This document shows positions 44,275 through 54,019 of a stretch of 64,000 nt of DNA, piece after piece. Source of the stretch: Gamarada debralockiae. Its lineage: Eukaryota; Ascomycota; Leotiomycetes; Helotiales; Hyphodiscaceae. Under the pieces are notes generated by a model. That model was not told the DNA's origin. It worked only from the letters and a program-made list of their open reading frames with translations, and searched no databases. The stretch is from positions 1 to 64,000 of the forward strand of contig NXFV01001469.1 in NCBI GenBank assembly GCA_002803225.1, written 5' to 3'. The position numbers were made by a program, and so were the translations under genes. Positions within the stretch are counted from its first letter, which is position 1. Every line of letters begins with the position of its first letter.

Positions 44275-44706
44275 TGATTCAAATACGAAATTGCTGATTC
44301 AAGATTCAGATTCAGTTCATATAATTAATCTCTGATTCATTTAATAACAATAATCGTGAATTATTCATGAATCGATTCATGAATTAAATAAATCAAGTCA
44401 CCTGTGATGTAAGCCTAGAGAAAAGCTCTGTGCGCTGAAAATTTAGCGGTGAGTAGCCTGAAATTTCAAAATTTAGTAGTTGAGAGCCTAAAAATTTGGT
44501 ATTCAAGGCGCTCGCAGGTCGCTAAAAAATAAAATAAAAACTCCGTTTAGAAGACCCTTTAAATATATCTACCTAAATCATATAAATTCGTGAATCAAGG
44601 GGTCTGATTCGTGAATTTAACCTGTTTGATTCAAGATCCGTATAAAGAGGCTCGATTTAGATTCAGATTCACGAAATTCATGAATCAACGTTCAGATTCA
44701 GATTCA
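44275..44706. repeat. AT-rich cluster of GATTCA/TGAATC motifs with a 22-bp palindrome
   Basis: At least a dozen copies of GATTCA or its complement TGAATC occur in about 430 bp, concentrated at the two ends (near 44275-44390 and 44600-44706), often as AGATTCAGATTCA. A perfect 22-bp palindrome of two facing ATTCATGAATC arms lies at 44363-44384. The middle is AT-rich with AAAATTTAG-type repeats (near 44438, 44468 and 44490). There is no coding potential. The end-loaded arrangement suggests a decayed transposable element with repetitive termini, but no family was recognised. Confidence 0.55.
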
Positions 44707-44974
44707 AATAGCACTTCTCCCTTCGACGCATTTTTCATCTTTTCTTTCCAACATCCCGTCCGAACCGTGTCCCCTTCATGACTTTTTGAAGTTAATAAAC
44801 ACGGGCATACTAAGGGGCCAATCAACTGAAAAGTTTAATGGCACTAAGCGCCTACAATGGTTCGAATATTTGCGGTAGACAAGACTGAAAGTTTTCATTT
44901 TGGAACAAGAACACAGCGGATTGAAATCAAGCACTTGACCAGCTGAATAGCTAGAACCTAAGTCGCAGATTCTT

Positions 44975-46265
44975 CTAGGACTCGTTCATCGAGTCTTTGA
45001 GGTTGAGTTTCTTCATATCCACCTCCTTTCCGCCAGCAATTTCAGCATTCTTGACAAAGGTTCTGATTTCAGCCTCGTCCTCGTCTGTGAGCTGAACATC
45101 GAGCGCACCCCAATTCTCCTCCAGGTACTTGATTCTCTTTGTTCCAGGAATCGGGATGATATCGTCTCCCTGTTTCGAGAGCCAGGCGATGGCAAGTTGA
45201 GACGTGGTGCAGCCTTTCTTGTCCGCGAGTGCCTTGAAATGGTTGACCAGCTTGACGTTTTGATCGCGGTTCTCCTCTTGAAACCGAGGGAAAGCGACTT
45301 GGCGAACGTCGGCCTTGTCGTTGCCGAGCGCATTGTTGCCGAATGTGCTTGTGAGCAGGCCACGTCCAAGTGGTGCATAGGCGACGATCGCAACGCCAAG
45401 TTCCCGGCAGGTCCCTAACAGATCATTTTCAATATCAAGCACAAATGGAGAGTACTCCACCTGGACAGCAGCAACAGGGGCAATTTTATGGGCGCGGCGG
45501 AGGATATCCGATGTTACTGCCGAAAGTCCAATGTGCTTGATCTTCCCTTCCCTACAACACCGTGTTAGTAAACGCATCATCGAAACCGGCCACATTTCGA
45601 GACTCGTGTTTCTTACGCTTTCAGTTCAGCCAATGCTTGCATTGTGTCCTCGACAGGGGTGTTGGGATTGATCCGATGCGCGTAATCTGGTTGAGGACTT
45701 CGGTCAGTGCCTGTAAGAAGCGGGACAGTCGACGCAAGTTCAGGTCTTTATGGCCTCATAAATAGCTCTCGAAAGTGACAAATGGCTTGGTCTTGGGGGA
45801 TGCGCTGTGCAAGAGGAGAGTTGAGTTCTTACAGATGTCAATGGAGTCGATGCCAAGGATGCTGAGACTCTTCGCGCAAGCTTTCTTGCAATACTCGGCG
45901 GAGCTGTCAATGCCCTGACTCTTTCCGTCTTTCATAAGGATTCCGAACTTGGTGGAGAGAAAAATCGCATCCCGCTTGCCTGTACGCTTGAACCATTTAC
46001 CCAAGAGTTCTTCGCTGTCACCATAGATACTTCATTCATCATTAGCTACCTCTTGCAAGCAGATAGGTCGCTTTAGGCCGACTTACTCAGCTGAGTCCCA
46101 GAACGTGTCGCCTAGCTGGAGGGCCCGGTTGAGGATTGCAAATCGTTCGTCGTCGCTGGGGGCTGTTCCATAGGGCCCGGACATGACCATCAGCCCAAAG
46201 CCCTGGGCAGCAACTTCTGGGCCATTCTTGCCCAATTTGCGGACGGGAATTGGCTTGGGAGGCAT
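44975..46265 (-). CDS. Aldo-keto reductase
   Basis: Exons 46265-46087, 46029-45833, 45686-45617 and 45551-44975 give 340 residues. The catalytic tetrad is visible: Asp57 and Tyr62 in FWDSADIYGDSEELLG, Lys87 in LSTKFG, His129 in IYYAHRINP. Later motifs: GKIKHIGLSAV, VAAVQVEYSPFVLD, GVAIVAYAPLGRGLL and IPIPGTKRIKYLEENW. It resembles the pyridoxal-reductase/AKR13-type group that reduces aldehydes or ketones with NADPH; the substrate is unknown. It is cytosolic, with no targeting signal. The third exon could begin 18 bases earlier in frame (acceptor near 45705), but the chosen join recovers the family's YYxHR. It is divergent from a Zn2Cys6 regulator 567 bp away, which may control it. Confidence 0.86.
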
Positions 46266-46832
46266 ATTGATGGGAAAAGTCGAGTCACAAGAATATGAAG
46301 TGCGAAATTGAGAAACTGCTGGAGCAGGAGTGTCATTAGCTGGAGGATTGCGGTCAGTTTTGAAGTGTCTCTTCTAGTGGAATATGGGGGCCCTCCATTT
46401 ATAGGGCAGCTTTACCACGACATGAACTCCCATATTAGACCTTGCACAATTCAAAAGGCTGCAATGCCTTGCCAAAAATCTATTTCCTAAGTCCGCCCGC
46501 CCCTCTATGTTAATTCCGAGGGGTGAGCGCCCAAGGGGTGCATACTCTACCTTTCGATTCAGTTTCGTACCTTTGTGGTGTAATATCATGTCCGTCGAGA
46601 TACTCTATGATGCCTCGCCTGGAAGATCAAAGGGCTGGCCAATCAGCTTGTGGCGTTTCCGAGCCGACTAATCGGGTAGATCATTGGATCGGGTTTAGCG
46701 GTGTCAGAATATCGGCTGCCAGGCCAGGGAATCGCTTGTTTCGCTGCATCTCAGACACAACTCCTCCTTTTATACTCGAGGACTGGATATTGGCCATGCA
46801 GAATACGTTGGCCACACTACGAACCTGTGACG
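46266..46832. promoter_or_regulatory. Divergent AKR / Zn2Cys6 promoter with candidate operator
   Basis: 567 bp between two start codons facing apart. It contains a CCAAT box at 46639-46643 and, 21 bp further, CCG-N6-CGG at 46664-46675 (CCGACTAATCGG), an arrangement of the triplets that Zn2Cys6 dimers bind. A second CCGAG lies 5 bp before it. That the neighbouring regulator binds here is inference. Confidence 0.35.
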
Positions 46833-48626
46833 ATGGGATCAGATGCTCAGACAAATAAACCCCGCGGCAAGCCTCATTCGACAGGGAGGGCCAAGGTGAA
46901 GACAGGCTGTGGCACTTGCAGGTGAGCCTCCCGGGAATCGGCCTCTTTGACCTTGCGAAAATGGCCGGAGCTAATAAGGTGGCGAGTTAGGATCCGGAAG
47001 GTCAAATGCGATGAAGCTCGGCCTGCGTGTCACCGATGTCTCTCTACGGGCAGGGTCTGCGAGGGATATGGCATCTGGGGTGGCGGGGGAAACACCTATG
47101 GCCAGCGTGCTATCGTTCCAGAGAGCCGTACCACCCTTCGAGGTTGCTTGGAGCCCACCGCCCTCATTGTGATTGGCCTCGAGGAGAAGAGCTGCTTCGA
47201 GTGGTTTAGGGGCCGGACCGTGGAAAAGCTTCCGGGGAGTTTTGATTCGAAATTCTGGGATACATTGCTGTTCCAAGCCAGTGTGGATGAACCATCAGTA
47301 CTTTATGCCGTCTTGGCATTGAGTTCTATTCATAGAAGGAAAATTCTGTGGCGCAACGGTCCAACGAGAAGCGATGATGTTCCAGACGAGCATGAACGAT
47401 TTATGTTACAGCAATACGGCAAGGCTATCCACCATCTTCAGCCTCACTTCGCGAGCAGAAGTAGAACATCCTTTCGTGTCGCTCTTATTGCCTGCCTGGT
47501 ATTTACCTCTCTGGAGTTTCTGCGTGGACGTTTTGAGACGGCTCAAGCTCACCTCCAAAATGGGTTGAGAGTCCTCAGAGAAATGGATGTCTGCTCAAGC
47601 ACGAATGATAATGGAATACTCATTCTGAAACCATCTTGCGACTCAATCGATAACTGGATTGTGGGGGCATTCTCCAGGCTATATTTGCCAGTCGAACTCT
47701 TCACACAGAGTGGGCATTCTTGCATATTTCTTCAAATTGCCGATGCCGAGCCTCCAGCAGCGATATTCCGCTCCACAAATCAAGCATGGCGACGAATGGA
47801 TAATTTGCTGTTCAAGATCCTTCATCTTACGAAGGACGCCCATCAAGGAACTTCCAAATTTCTGAGTGTTGGCTTTCGGTCTCAGTTGCTTGGGCGCCAA
47901 CGACAGATTCGACAAGAGCTTACGTCCTGGATTGGCACATACCGAGCGTCCAAAATATTTGCCCAGTCCCAAAATCTTATACGAGAGGAATTTATCTACC
48001 AGTTGATTAGCACGTATCACGCCATGGCCGAGATCATGCTTGAAACGTGCCTCTGCTCAGACGATGAATCGATCTATGATCTTCACACAGATAAGTTCGT
48101 CTCCATAATAGCTCGCTTAGTAGACAACCGGAGAATTCGGCCGTCGACGTCTCAATTCCGGGCACTGCCAGAGGTCGACATGTCCAGGTCAATTGTCGAT
48201 TTTGGTTGGATACCGCCACTGTATTACACCGCCCTGAAATGCCGCATTCATCGGGTCAGGCTCCAGGCAATCAGATTGCTCGAATCTGCCTCGCACAGAG
48301 AAGGGATTTGGGATTCGAAGATAGTGGCGCAGGTTGCGCGAAAAGTAATGAAGACAGAGGAAAGGGACTTCTACAAGGATTCCGACGTCGCGGACGACTT
48401 TGCGCTCTGTAGCTATCCGGAGGCACGAGAGCTATCACTTCCAGTCCTGCCTGAATCGTACAGGCTGCACGACGTCAAGATAACACTGTTCGATGAACCC
48501 ATGGGAGAAGCCCTGTTATCCTGCAGGCAGAAGCACGGCAATGGAGGTTGGAAAGTCTTTCTGAACGAGTACCATGTCAATTCACAACTTTGGATGGAAA
48601 GGAGAATGGAGGCAGAGGATATGTGA
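46833..48626 (+). CDS. Zn(II)2Cys6 transcription factor
   Basis: Exons 46833-46921 and 46991-48626 across a 69-bp GT..AG intron give 574 residues. The start ATG (MGSDAQTNKPRGKPHS) precedes the cluster TGCGTCRIRKVKCDE..CHRCLSTGRVC, with Cys26, 29, 36, 43, 46 and 53; the intron splits the Arg codon after the second Cys, as is common in this class. The rest matches the fungal-specific factor type lacking a strong middle homology region: LLFQASVDEPSVLYAVLALS, LQQYGKAIHHLQPH, VALIACLVFTSLEFLRGRFE, AQAHLQNGLRVLRE and, near the end, PPLYYTALKCRIHRVR. It is nuclear. The divergent aldo-keto reductase gene is the obvious candidate target. The gene appears intact. Confidence 0.87.
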
Positions 48627-49554
48627 TCATATGGACTTTCGGTATTGATTCCTCCAATGTGAAGAGCAGCTGGGTAACCAGTCGTTGCGTCACATTCACC
48701 TGAAGGTAATGCAGTAAGATTTGAGGGACCACTGGAGTAGATTGAAGACGACGAGAAGAAATGAATTGGGACAAAGCATAGCGCAGAGCGGGAAACGGTC
48801 AGGAATGGGTTACCAAGGAAAGGGGGGAGAAGAGATGAGTGGTGTCCTGCGAGTACGCTTTGTTTCGTCAAAGCTATAATTGGACGTCATGAACGAGCAG
48901 CCCATATCCCCAGAAAGCTTAACATGGTTGATAAGTCCCCCCACCATTGCTCGGAAGAAAGCGAAGAAATTCTTTGACATCCCAATTACCCAAGGGATAC
49001 GAAAAGAGGAGATTTTCATCCCTTACGACCAAGTCTCTCTCAAACTGCAGTGGCATTCTCAAAGACATTTCTCTGCAACTCAATCCTAGCATTATACATT
49101 GTTTCCACGCCATATGATGGGCCTCTCATATGCGGTAGTTTACCTGCTCAAAATCCTCAGCTTGCAAGTGTCGTTGACAAGGATGGCTTGCTCAATATCC
49201 TCCACGATAGGTATTATCGTGACAAAGCGAGTTACCAAATCGTTTCCATGTACCTTGTTCTCGAGTCCTGCATTATAGATGAGGGGTCTCAGTCTAGTCT
49301 ACAAATCCCACCAACAGCAATATGTCTCACGATTTCCCGACGACAAAAGCTAATACCATGGCGGAAACTGTTCGTCCTCGACCTCTCACAACTCGTCTCC
49401 TAGATTCTAACCTCTTTGTCTTGATCATTGCGTAACAGCCCCCTTTTCAGGTCAGCGCATGCATTTAGTGTCTTCCATAGAACATGTTCTTTCATCTATT
49501 TTGGCTGTGATTCAAACATTGTCGTGTGATCTCTATTTCAAGTTAAATAAGGTT
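48627..49554. other. Intergenic, no gene recognised
   Basis: About 0.9 kb. Frames at 48880-49113 on both strands have moderately protein-like translations, but no family was recognised. Confidence 0.4.
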
Positions 49555-50160
49555 CCTCGGGAAGTAGAAAGTAGGCTTCGGTACCTTCAAGAGCTTTGTT
49601 TACATTTATGTTCTCTTTCGCACTTGTCTCAATATAGGGCATGCCCCCAGCAGACTGACAAAATCTCAGTGCGCATTTGGTGGAACCTGCAAAGAGTCAA
49701 TTCTTCTTCAGCAACTATTCCTAAGCTCTCATACATGCCGCTCATTTTCTCTGATATCAATGCAATTGAAAAGCATAACCTTCAATTGATCAGTTAATTT
49801 GCCGATGAACATTTGAATGGAGTTGGAACTTATGAAGGGGAATTTATCTGGGTTCTCTAGTTTGCGATGGAAAAGAAAACCTCTGCGCAAATCGGCCAAA
49901 ACATGAAAAGTGTCTCGGTCATTGGCTTCGTAGGACAAGACGCAGCAGTCTGCCTGTCTGGCGTATGGCAGAACGATCTGTCTGAATCGAGGACCGCCAG
50001 ATGTGTCCCAAAACTACCAAAGACAGTCATTCGTTTGATCAGTAAGAGAAGGGGTAGAACTTACTCTGAGACCTATGGAGCACCCGTCAACGTTGACATT
50101 TACAAGGCCGTAATCAACACCAATAGTGGCGTACGGGTTCTTTCTATATCCTTTGTTTAG
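49555..50160 (-). pseudogene. Relic of a Rab7-like small GTPase
   Basis: Minus-strand pieces in order: NKGYRKNPYATIGVDYGLVN (switch I region; Rab7 has YKATIGADF), an intron GTAAGT..GGTAG, then FWDTSGGPRFRQIVLPYARQ (G3 motif, normally WDTAGQERF) and ADCCVLSYEANDRDTFHVL. At the next intron the donor reads ATAAGT instead of GTAAGT; read through, it adds 18 residues before VMLFNCIDIRENERHV, where the NKxD motif is NCID. A one-base shift follows, then STKCALRFCQSAGGMPYIET and SAKENINVNKALE (G5). The P-loop exon (GDSGVGKTS) was not found upstream. Loss of the P-loop, of the catalytic Gln and of NKxD shows the copy cannot work as a GTPase. The essential Rab7 gene is presumably elsewhere. Confidence 0.72.
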
Positions 50161-50655
50161 CTATAACATAGGATTCTGTCAGTCTATGACTCAGTAACCG
50201 ACATCCCTGTGAGGCGAAAGTCCTGCAGTACAACAGAATATTCGATTAAATAGCAAATATCTCAACATGAAATAATGGTATTTTATTTGTAATACTCTGA
50301 TCTTATATTTAACCTTTTATAATTCTAATCTATGTATTTCCTTCTAGAGTACTTATATAAAGGCTTATTAATTATCATTTATCTCGTACCTTGATTCTAT
50401 ATGCCACGTTTTGTCTGTGCCTTAGTGATGTTCTTGAAGCTCAAAACTCTAGTAATATTAAATGAAAGTAGTCTAATTAATTTATGACATTTGTCTTGTT
50501 TTAAAAAAGGGGTAGAGTTTTGTGCACGAGAATCAGGGAGGCCTAGTACTTATGAAATATTGCTCTAATTCTGAGGCCTCAGTCTGAATGTGGCGGGAAG
50601 TGGTGGTGGGTGGCTTGTAAATGTTGCAGTCTAAGGCGGTGAAGGACGTCCTTGG
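50161..50655. other. AT-rich intergenic sequence
   Basis: Very AT-rich at 50250-50510, typical of decayed repeats in fungi. No gene was seen. Confidence 0.45.
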
Positions 50656-50870
50656 TGTTGTTATGAGAACTCTGATACTGAGGTGCATAAGGCGCTAGTA
50701 CAAAGTAGGCTTCAAAAGCTTCAATTAAAAATCTCTGTCCCTTCCTACATAGTTCAACCCTTCTGTTATATCTACTCTACCTATTCCTGTTGCCTGTCCC
50801 GATAACTTGCTGCCTGTACCGATAGCTTGCTGCCTGTACCGATAGCCTGTTGCCTGTCCCTAGATATCTT
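50656..50870 (+). mobile_element. LTR fragment, second copy of the HET-gene LTR family
   Basis: Starts TGTTGTTATGAGAAC and follows, with about three matches in four, the 210-bp LTR found at 6484-6693 in opposite orientation (shared stretches include ATACTGAGGTGCATA, GCGCTAGT and CTTCAATT-A/C-AAAAATCTCT). Similarity runs to about CCTAGATATC (50859-50868), after which the canonical CAACA end is not found, so the copy is truncated or diverged at its 3' end. No flanking duplication was seen. Confidence 0.7.
50791..50860. repeat. 20-bp minisatellite inside the LTR copy
   Basis: TGCCTGT-C/A-CCGATA-A/G-CTTGC occurs about 3.5 times in tandem (50791-50810, 50811-50830, 50831-50850, partial to 50860). 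The LTR copy at 6.5 kb carries at the same place a different, two-copy repeat of about 20 bases built on CTACTCGGTCT, so the position is prone to tandem expansion. Confidence 0.75.
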
Positions 50871-50954
50871 TATGCTATCCAAGCTAAGAGAGAGCGAAAG
50901 CACCGGCCCTACACACATGACCATGACTAGAAGTCTATGAACGCCACAAATTCT

Positions 50955-51045
50955 TCAGATTAGCTCAGTGGTTCATCTGAGGATAGCCGGTTTCCAAGAT
51001 TGATTGGTGTATCAAGAGGAGGCGAGTTCCCGTCGTGTGGGCCCA
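50955..51045 (+). mobile_element. tRNA-like, possible SINE head
   Basis: Positions 50961-50971 read TAGCTCAGTGG, a perfect RNA polymerase III A box as found in tRNA genes, inside a D-arm-like fold (GCTC..GAG). About 60 bases on, GGCGAGTTCCCG (51021-51032) is a degenerate B box within a T-arm-like hairpin. The segment does not fold as a full tRNA: the acceptor stem is not convincing and the middle is too long. A tRNA-derived SINE or a decayed tRNA gene fits best. No poly-A or simple-repeat tail was recognised. Confidence 0.4.
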
Positions 51046-51281
51046 GATTTCGGGCCTCCCGGCAGCGCCCTTCCCTAATCGTAAGGAATTATTTCACCAA
51101 GTAGATGCACGATCTTGCGTACACGAATATTTCAAATTAACCATAGTGTAAATCTAGTTCAAAAATCTAGCATTAAACAATATATCTCTATTTCCAACAC
51201 CTTGATCTCACGCTCTGCCTCTTCCAGTTCTTGACCACGTAATCACTTCCCAAGAACTTCGGTTGATTTACAGTTTGATCA

Positions 51282-51641
51282 TCATCGACCCAACACTACT
51301 TCAGCCCCGGCTTCCTTTATATCACGCTGTTTTTGTGCCTCCACGATGTCTTCATAACTCATGACTCTTACACCGCCTACTACAGTTACCTTGACTGATT
51401 TACAGGTGGTTTTTCCGTTGTTTTGCTCAAAAAGGATTAAGTTCTCATCCAAGAGAATCACTCGGTCAGCGAACACATTCTCCGCTACATTTGCTAATTT
51501 TTGGATATAGAGTTTACAAGAACCATCAAGTTCTCTGCCCCGTGCAAGATCTGGGTGTGTAATGACATTATTAGTCAGAATAAATAGGATGATGTTATAA
51601 AAAATGTCCGCCTGTGGCAGCTCTACACAATGGAGCCTCAC
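51282..51641 (-). mobile_element. C-terminal relic of a pogo/Fot1-like transposase
   Basis: A 119-codon frame without ATG. Its end, VRVMSYEDIVEAQKQRDIKE, and the stretch LYIQKLANVAENVFADRVIL with NLILFEQNNGKTTCKSVK, match the C-terminal tail seen in fungal DDE transposases of the pogo/Fot1 group. The helix-turn-helix and DDE catalytic part are absent, so this is an inactive fragment. Confidence 0.55.
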
Positions 51642-51721
51642 GCATTGAAGACTCTGCGCAGAAGGTGCTGTATTGACGAAGATACTAAGGTAAGGAGAGA
51701 AGGAGAAGGTTCTGCAAGTAC

Positions 51722-52092
51722 ATGAAGTCTAATATATCTCTGGAACGCGCTAGGCTCTCACAGGCAGCACGATCAGGTGACACTCGCCAGAACTGTCACA
51801 GGTTTGAGGGTCAAGCCATGTGGGCTACCACAATTACAAACAAGCCAATTCTAACTAGATTTAAAGTCTGGGCAATAGCGCAACGAGCGTTTCTATTAGT
51901 TTGGAACTTTTATATACTAGGGGATAAGAATAGGCCAGTTGGAATAAAGACACTACGTGAGCTTGGAAGGACAATAAAGGAGGGAAAAGGTGGCAATAAG
52001 ACCTAGGCCGCTATACTATCATTAGTTGAATGATTATTAAAACGTAGCTATTACTTGTAGATAGATAACCTCTTTACTTTTACAAGATTTTA
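51722..52092 (+). mobile_element. Relic of a piggyBac-type transposase
   Basis: One plus-strand frame, read through three stops (TAG 52004-52006, TGA 52031-52033, TAG 52058-52060), follows the DDE_Tnp_1_7 (piggyBac) domain: RFEGQA, ITNKPILTRFKVWAIAQRAF, LLVWNFYILGDKNRPVGIKT, LRELGRTIKEGKGGNKT, then IDNLFTFTRF with the catalytic Asp of DNLFTS. The similarity stops at about 52092 and the HET relic starts within a few bases. N-terminal and C-terminal transposase parts and terminal repeats were not found. Confidence 0.68.
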
Positions 52093-52096
52093 GAGC

Positions 52097-53602
52097 TACC
52101 TTCCAGGAGATCGCAAACCTACCTCAAGCAAAGACGAAACTTGGATTCTCCAAGATTGAGCGGACCTGCCAACTGGCCTGCGATCGTGGCATCCAGTATA
52201 CCTGGGTAGATACTTGTTGCATCTACAAAAGCAGCAGCGCCGAACTTATGGAAGCCATTAATTCGATGTTTCAATGGTACAAGATGTCGGCTATTTGCTT
52301 CGTGTTTCTGTCTGGTCTTCCCTTCTCGGACGACAGGAATATCATGGATGATGACTTTCCCCGATGCAGGTGGTTCACTCGGGGCTGGACTCTGCAAGAG
52401 CTCATTACGGCTAAAGACGTCGAGTTCTATGACCGGGCGCGGAATAGAAAAGGAGACAAAGTTTTTCTGCGACGACAGCTGTCTGAAATCACGAATATTG
52501 ACATCGAAGTCCTCAAAGATAGTGACTTGGTTCCAACTATCCCCGTCGCCAAGCGAATGTCTTGGGCGGCAAAACGACCAGGTTATTCGAGGAATATTTG
52601 CAATGTCACCTTTCGAGTTCCAGAGATGCGGCAATTTTCAGTGAATCACAGATCCTATCATTCCAGCAATGGAATTTGCCTTTTACTAATAAGGGCATCC
52701 GTATCACAACTCGGCTAAGCAAGGGCGAAGAGGACTACCAAATGAACCTACAATGCATCGATAGCAGTATACAGCAAGGGGAAGGCTCGAACGGCCTTAT
52801 TGTTATTCGCCTTCTTAAAATTGCCCATGGGCGACACTGATCGAGTCGGCTTAGTGTTGTTTCTTATTCCGGCGTCCTACCTAGCAAAGAACTTCCTGTC
52901 TACATCCCGAAGGTCATCAGCGTTACAGAGTCTCGCGCCATCAATTTTGGACTTTTGCAACGTTTTGCCGTTGATATTACAAATAGGTCTGGTCTAAGAT
53001 GTGAAATTCAGAGGAGGCCAGAACATCTTTGGGACAGTGATACCAACAGTTTCATCACGGATGGCCTCGAGAAATACACGGGCATACTTGTTATTACAGT
53101 GAGTGCTTAGAAAGAAGGCCTCAACACCCTTGTCGATCCTTATGATACATTAGGACCTTGGCATCATGAATCGAGTTATGTCGTAGTTTTTGGGCTTGAA
53201 AAACACCATGGTAATGTGGAAGGCGAAGCTGCTGCTGAGAAACAAAGGGCCCTTCAGTGCTGGGATGCGGTTTACAAGCACGACGGCGAGGACGATATTT
53301 CTCGGATTCTTTCCCAGGAACAAAAGCATGGGCTTCCTCATGTTCTCGCCAGAGTGAGTGCACTACTGCGTTCACGTGCTGCAAGTGGTCGGCTTTTACT
53401 TGTCACTTTGAAGGTCACCCCACTGTCTTGGCATAGGAATGAAGACAAACCGATTGTGGGTGACAGATACAATGCGAGTGCACCTTCCGTACAGTTCCAT
53501 GTATCGACAAAGTTGAAGGATAACAGAGGCTCAAGTATGTACGAGGTGGACATTGGGGAAACCTCGGATTTCCGCCCTTATAAGGCACTTCCTCATAGTT
53601 AA
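52097..53602 (+). pseudogene. 5'-truncated HET-domain gene relic
   Basis: Begins in the middle of a HET domain: KLGFSKIERTCQLACDRGIQ, YTWVDTCCIYKSSSAELMEA, INSMFQWY, RCRWFTRGWTLQELI, IPVAKRMSWAAKR. The region that normally follows (RVTTR..CLMGIF..MPMLYGEG) is deleted, and after a frame change the C-terminal domain appears: NKGIRITTRLSKGEEDYQMN, LQCIDS, then SRAINFGLLQRFAVDITNRS, a TAG at about 53108, and YKHDGEDDISRILSQEQ to YEVDIGETSDFRPYKALPHS with stop at 53600-53602. The N-terminal 60-70 residues (MRLL..AILSHTW) are missing and replaced by piggyBac sequence. It is not the same gene as the HET relic at 6-7 kb, which differs throughout. Confidence 0.78.
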
Positions 53603-54019
53603 ATTGTCACATCTCTTAACGCGCAAACTAGCGGTTCTACTTTAGGGTGGCGCCGATGAGGAAACCAAGCTGGAGAGAGGGCTGAGTAACTCGTGATATA
53701 ATTGGATCAAATCTCTTTGTGTTTTTCCTCTTTATTTTTGTTTTTTTTTTTTTAAAAAAAAGGAAGAAAGAAAAAATAGTCATCAAGCAAAAACTGAGGT
53801 ATTATCTCGAATGCGACTCACATTCTATTCTTTGAGGGTAGTATCTCTTAGTGTGTTAGCTCATTGAAGGACGCAATTTACGGCTGCCGCCAAGTTCAGC
53901 AATCCCGCATTTCAGCCGAGTTCAAAGGATGACTGGACACACTCATGGAAAGTATCATAGCTTACAGGAATTTGGATTTAAGAGCCTGATTAATCTCGGC
54001 TACGAATCAATGAAATACT
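53603..54019. other. Intergenic with poly-T/poly-A tract
   Basis: A run of T followed directly by a run of A at about 53725-53765 forms a low-complexity foldback. No gene is seen. Confidence 0.5.

Noticed and set aside
49867..50160. 97-codon plus-strand frame with ATG
   Set aside because: It is antisense to the Rab7-like relic, whose minus-strand translation clearly matches a GTPase.
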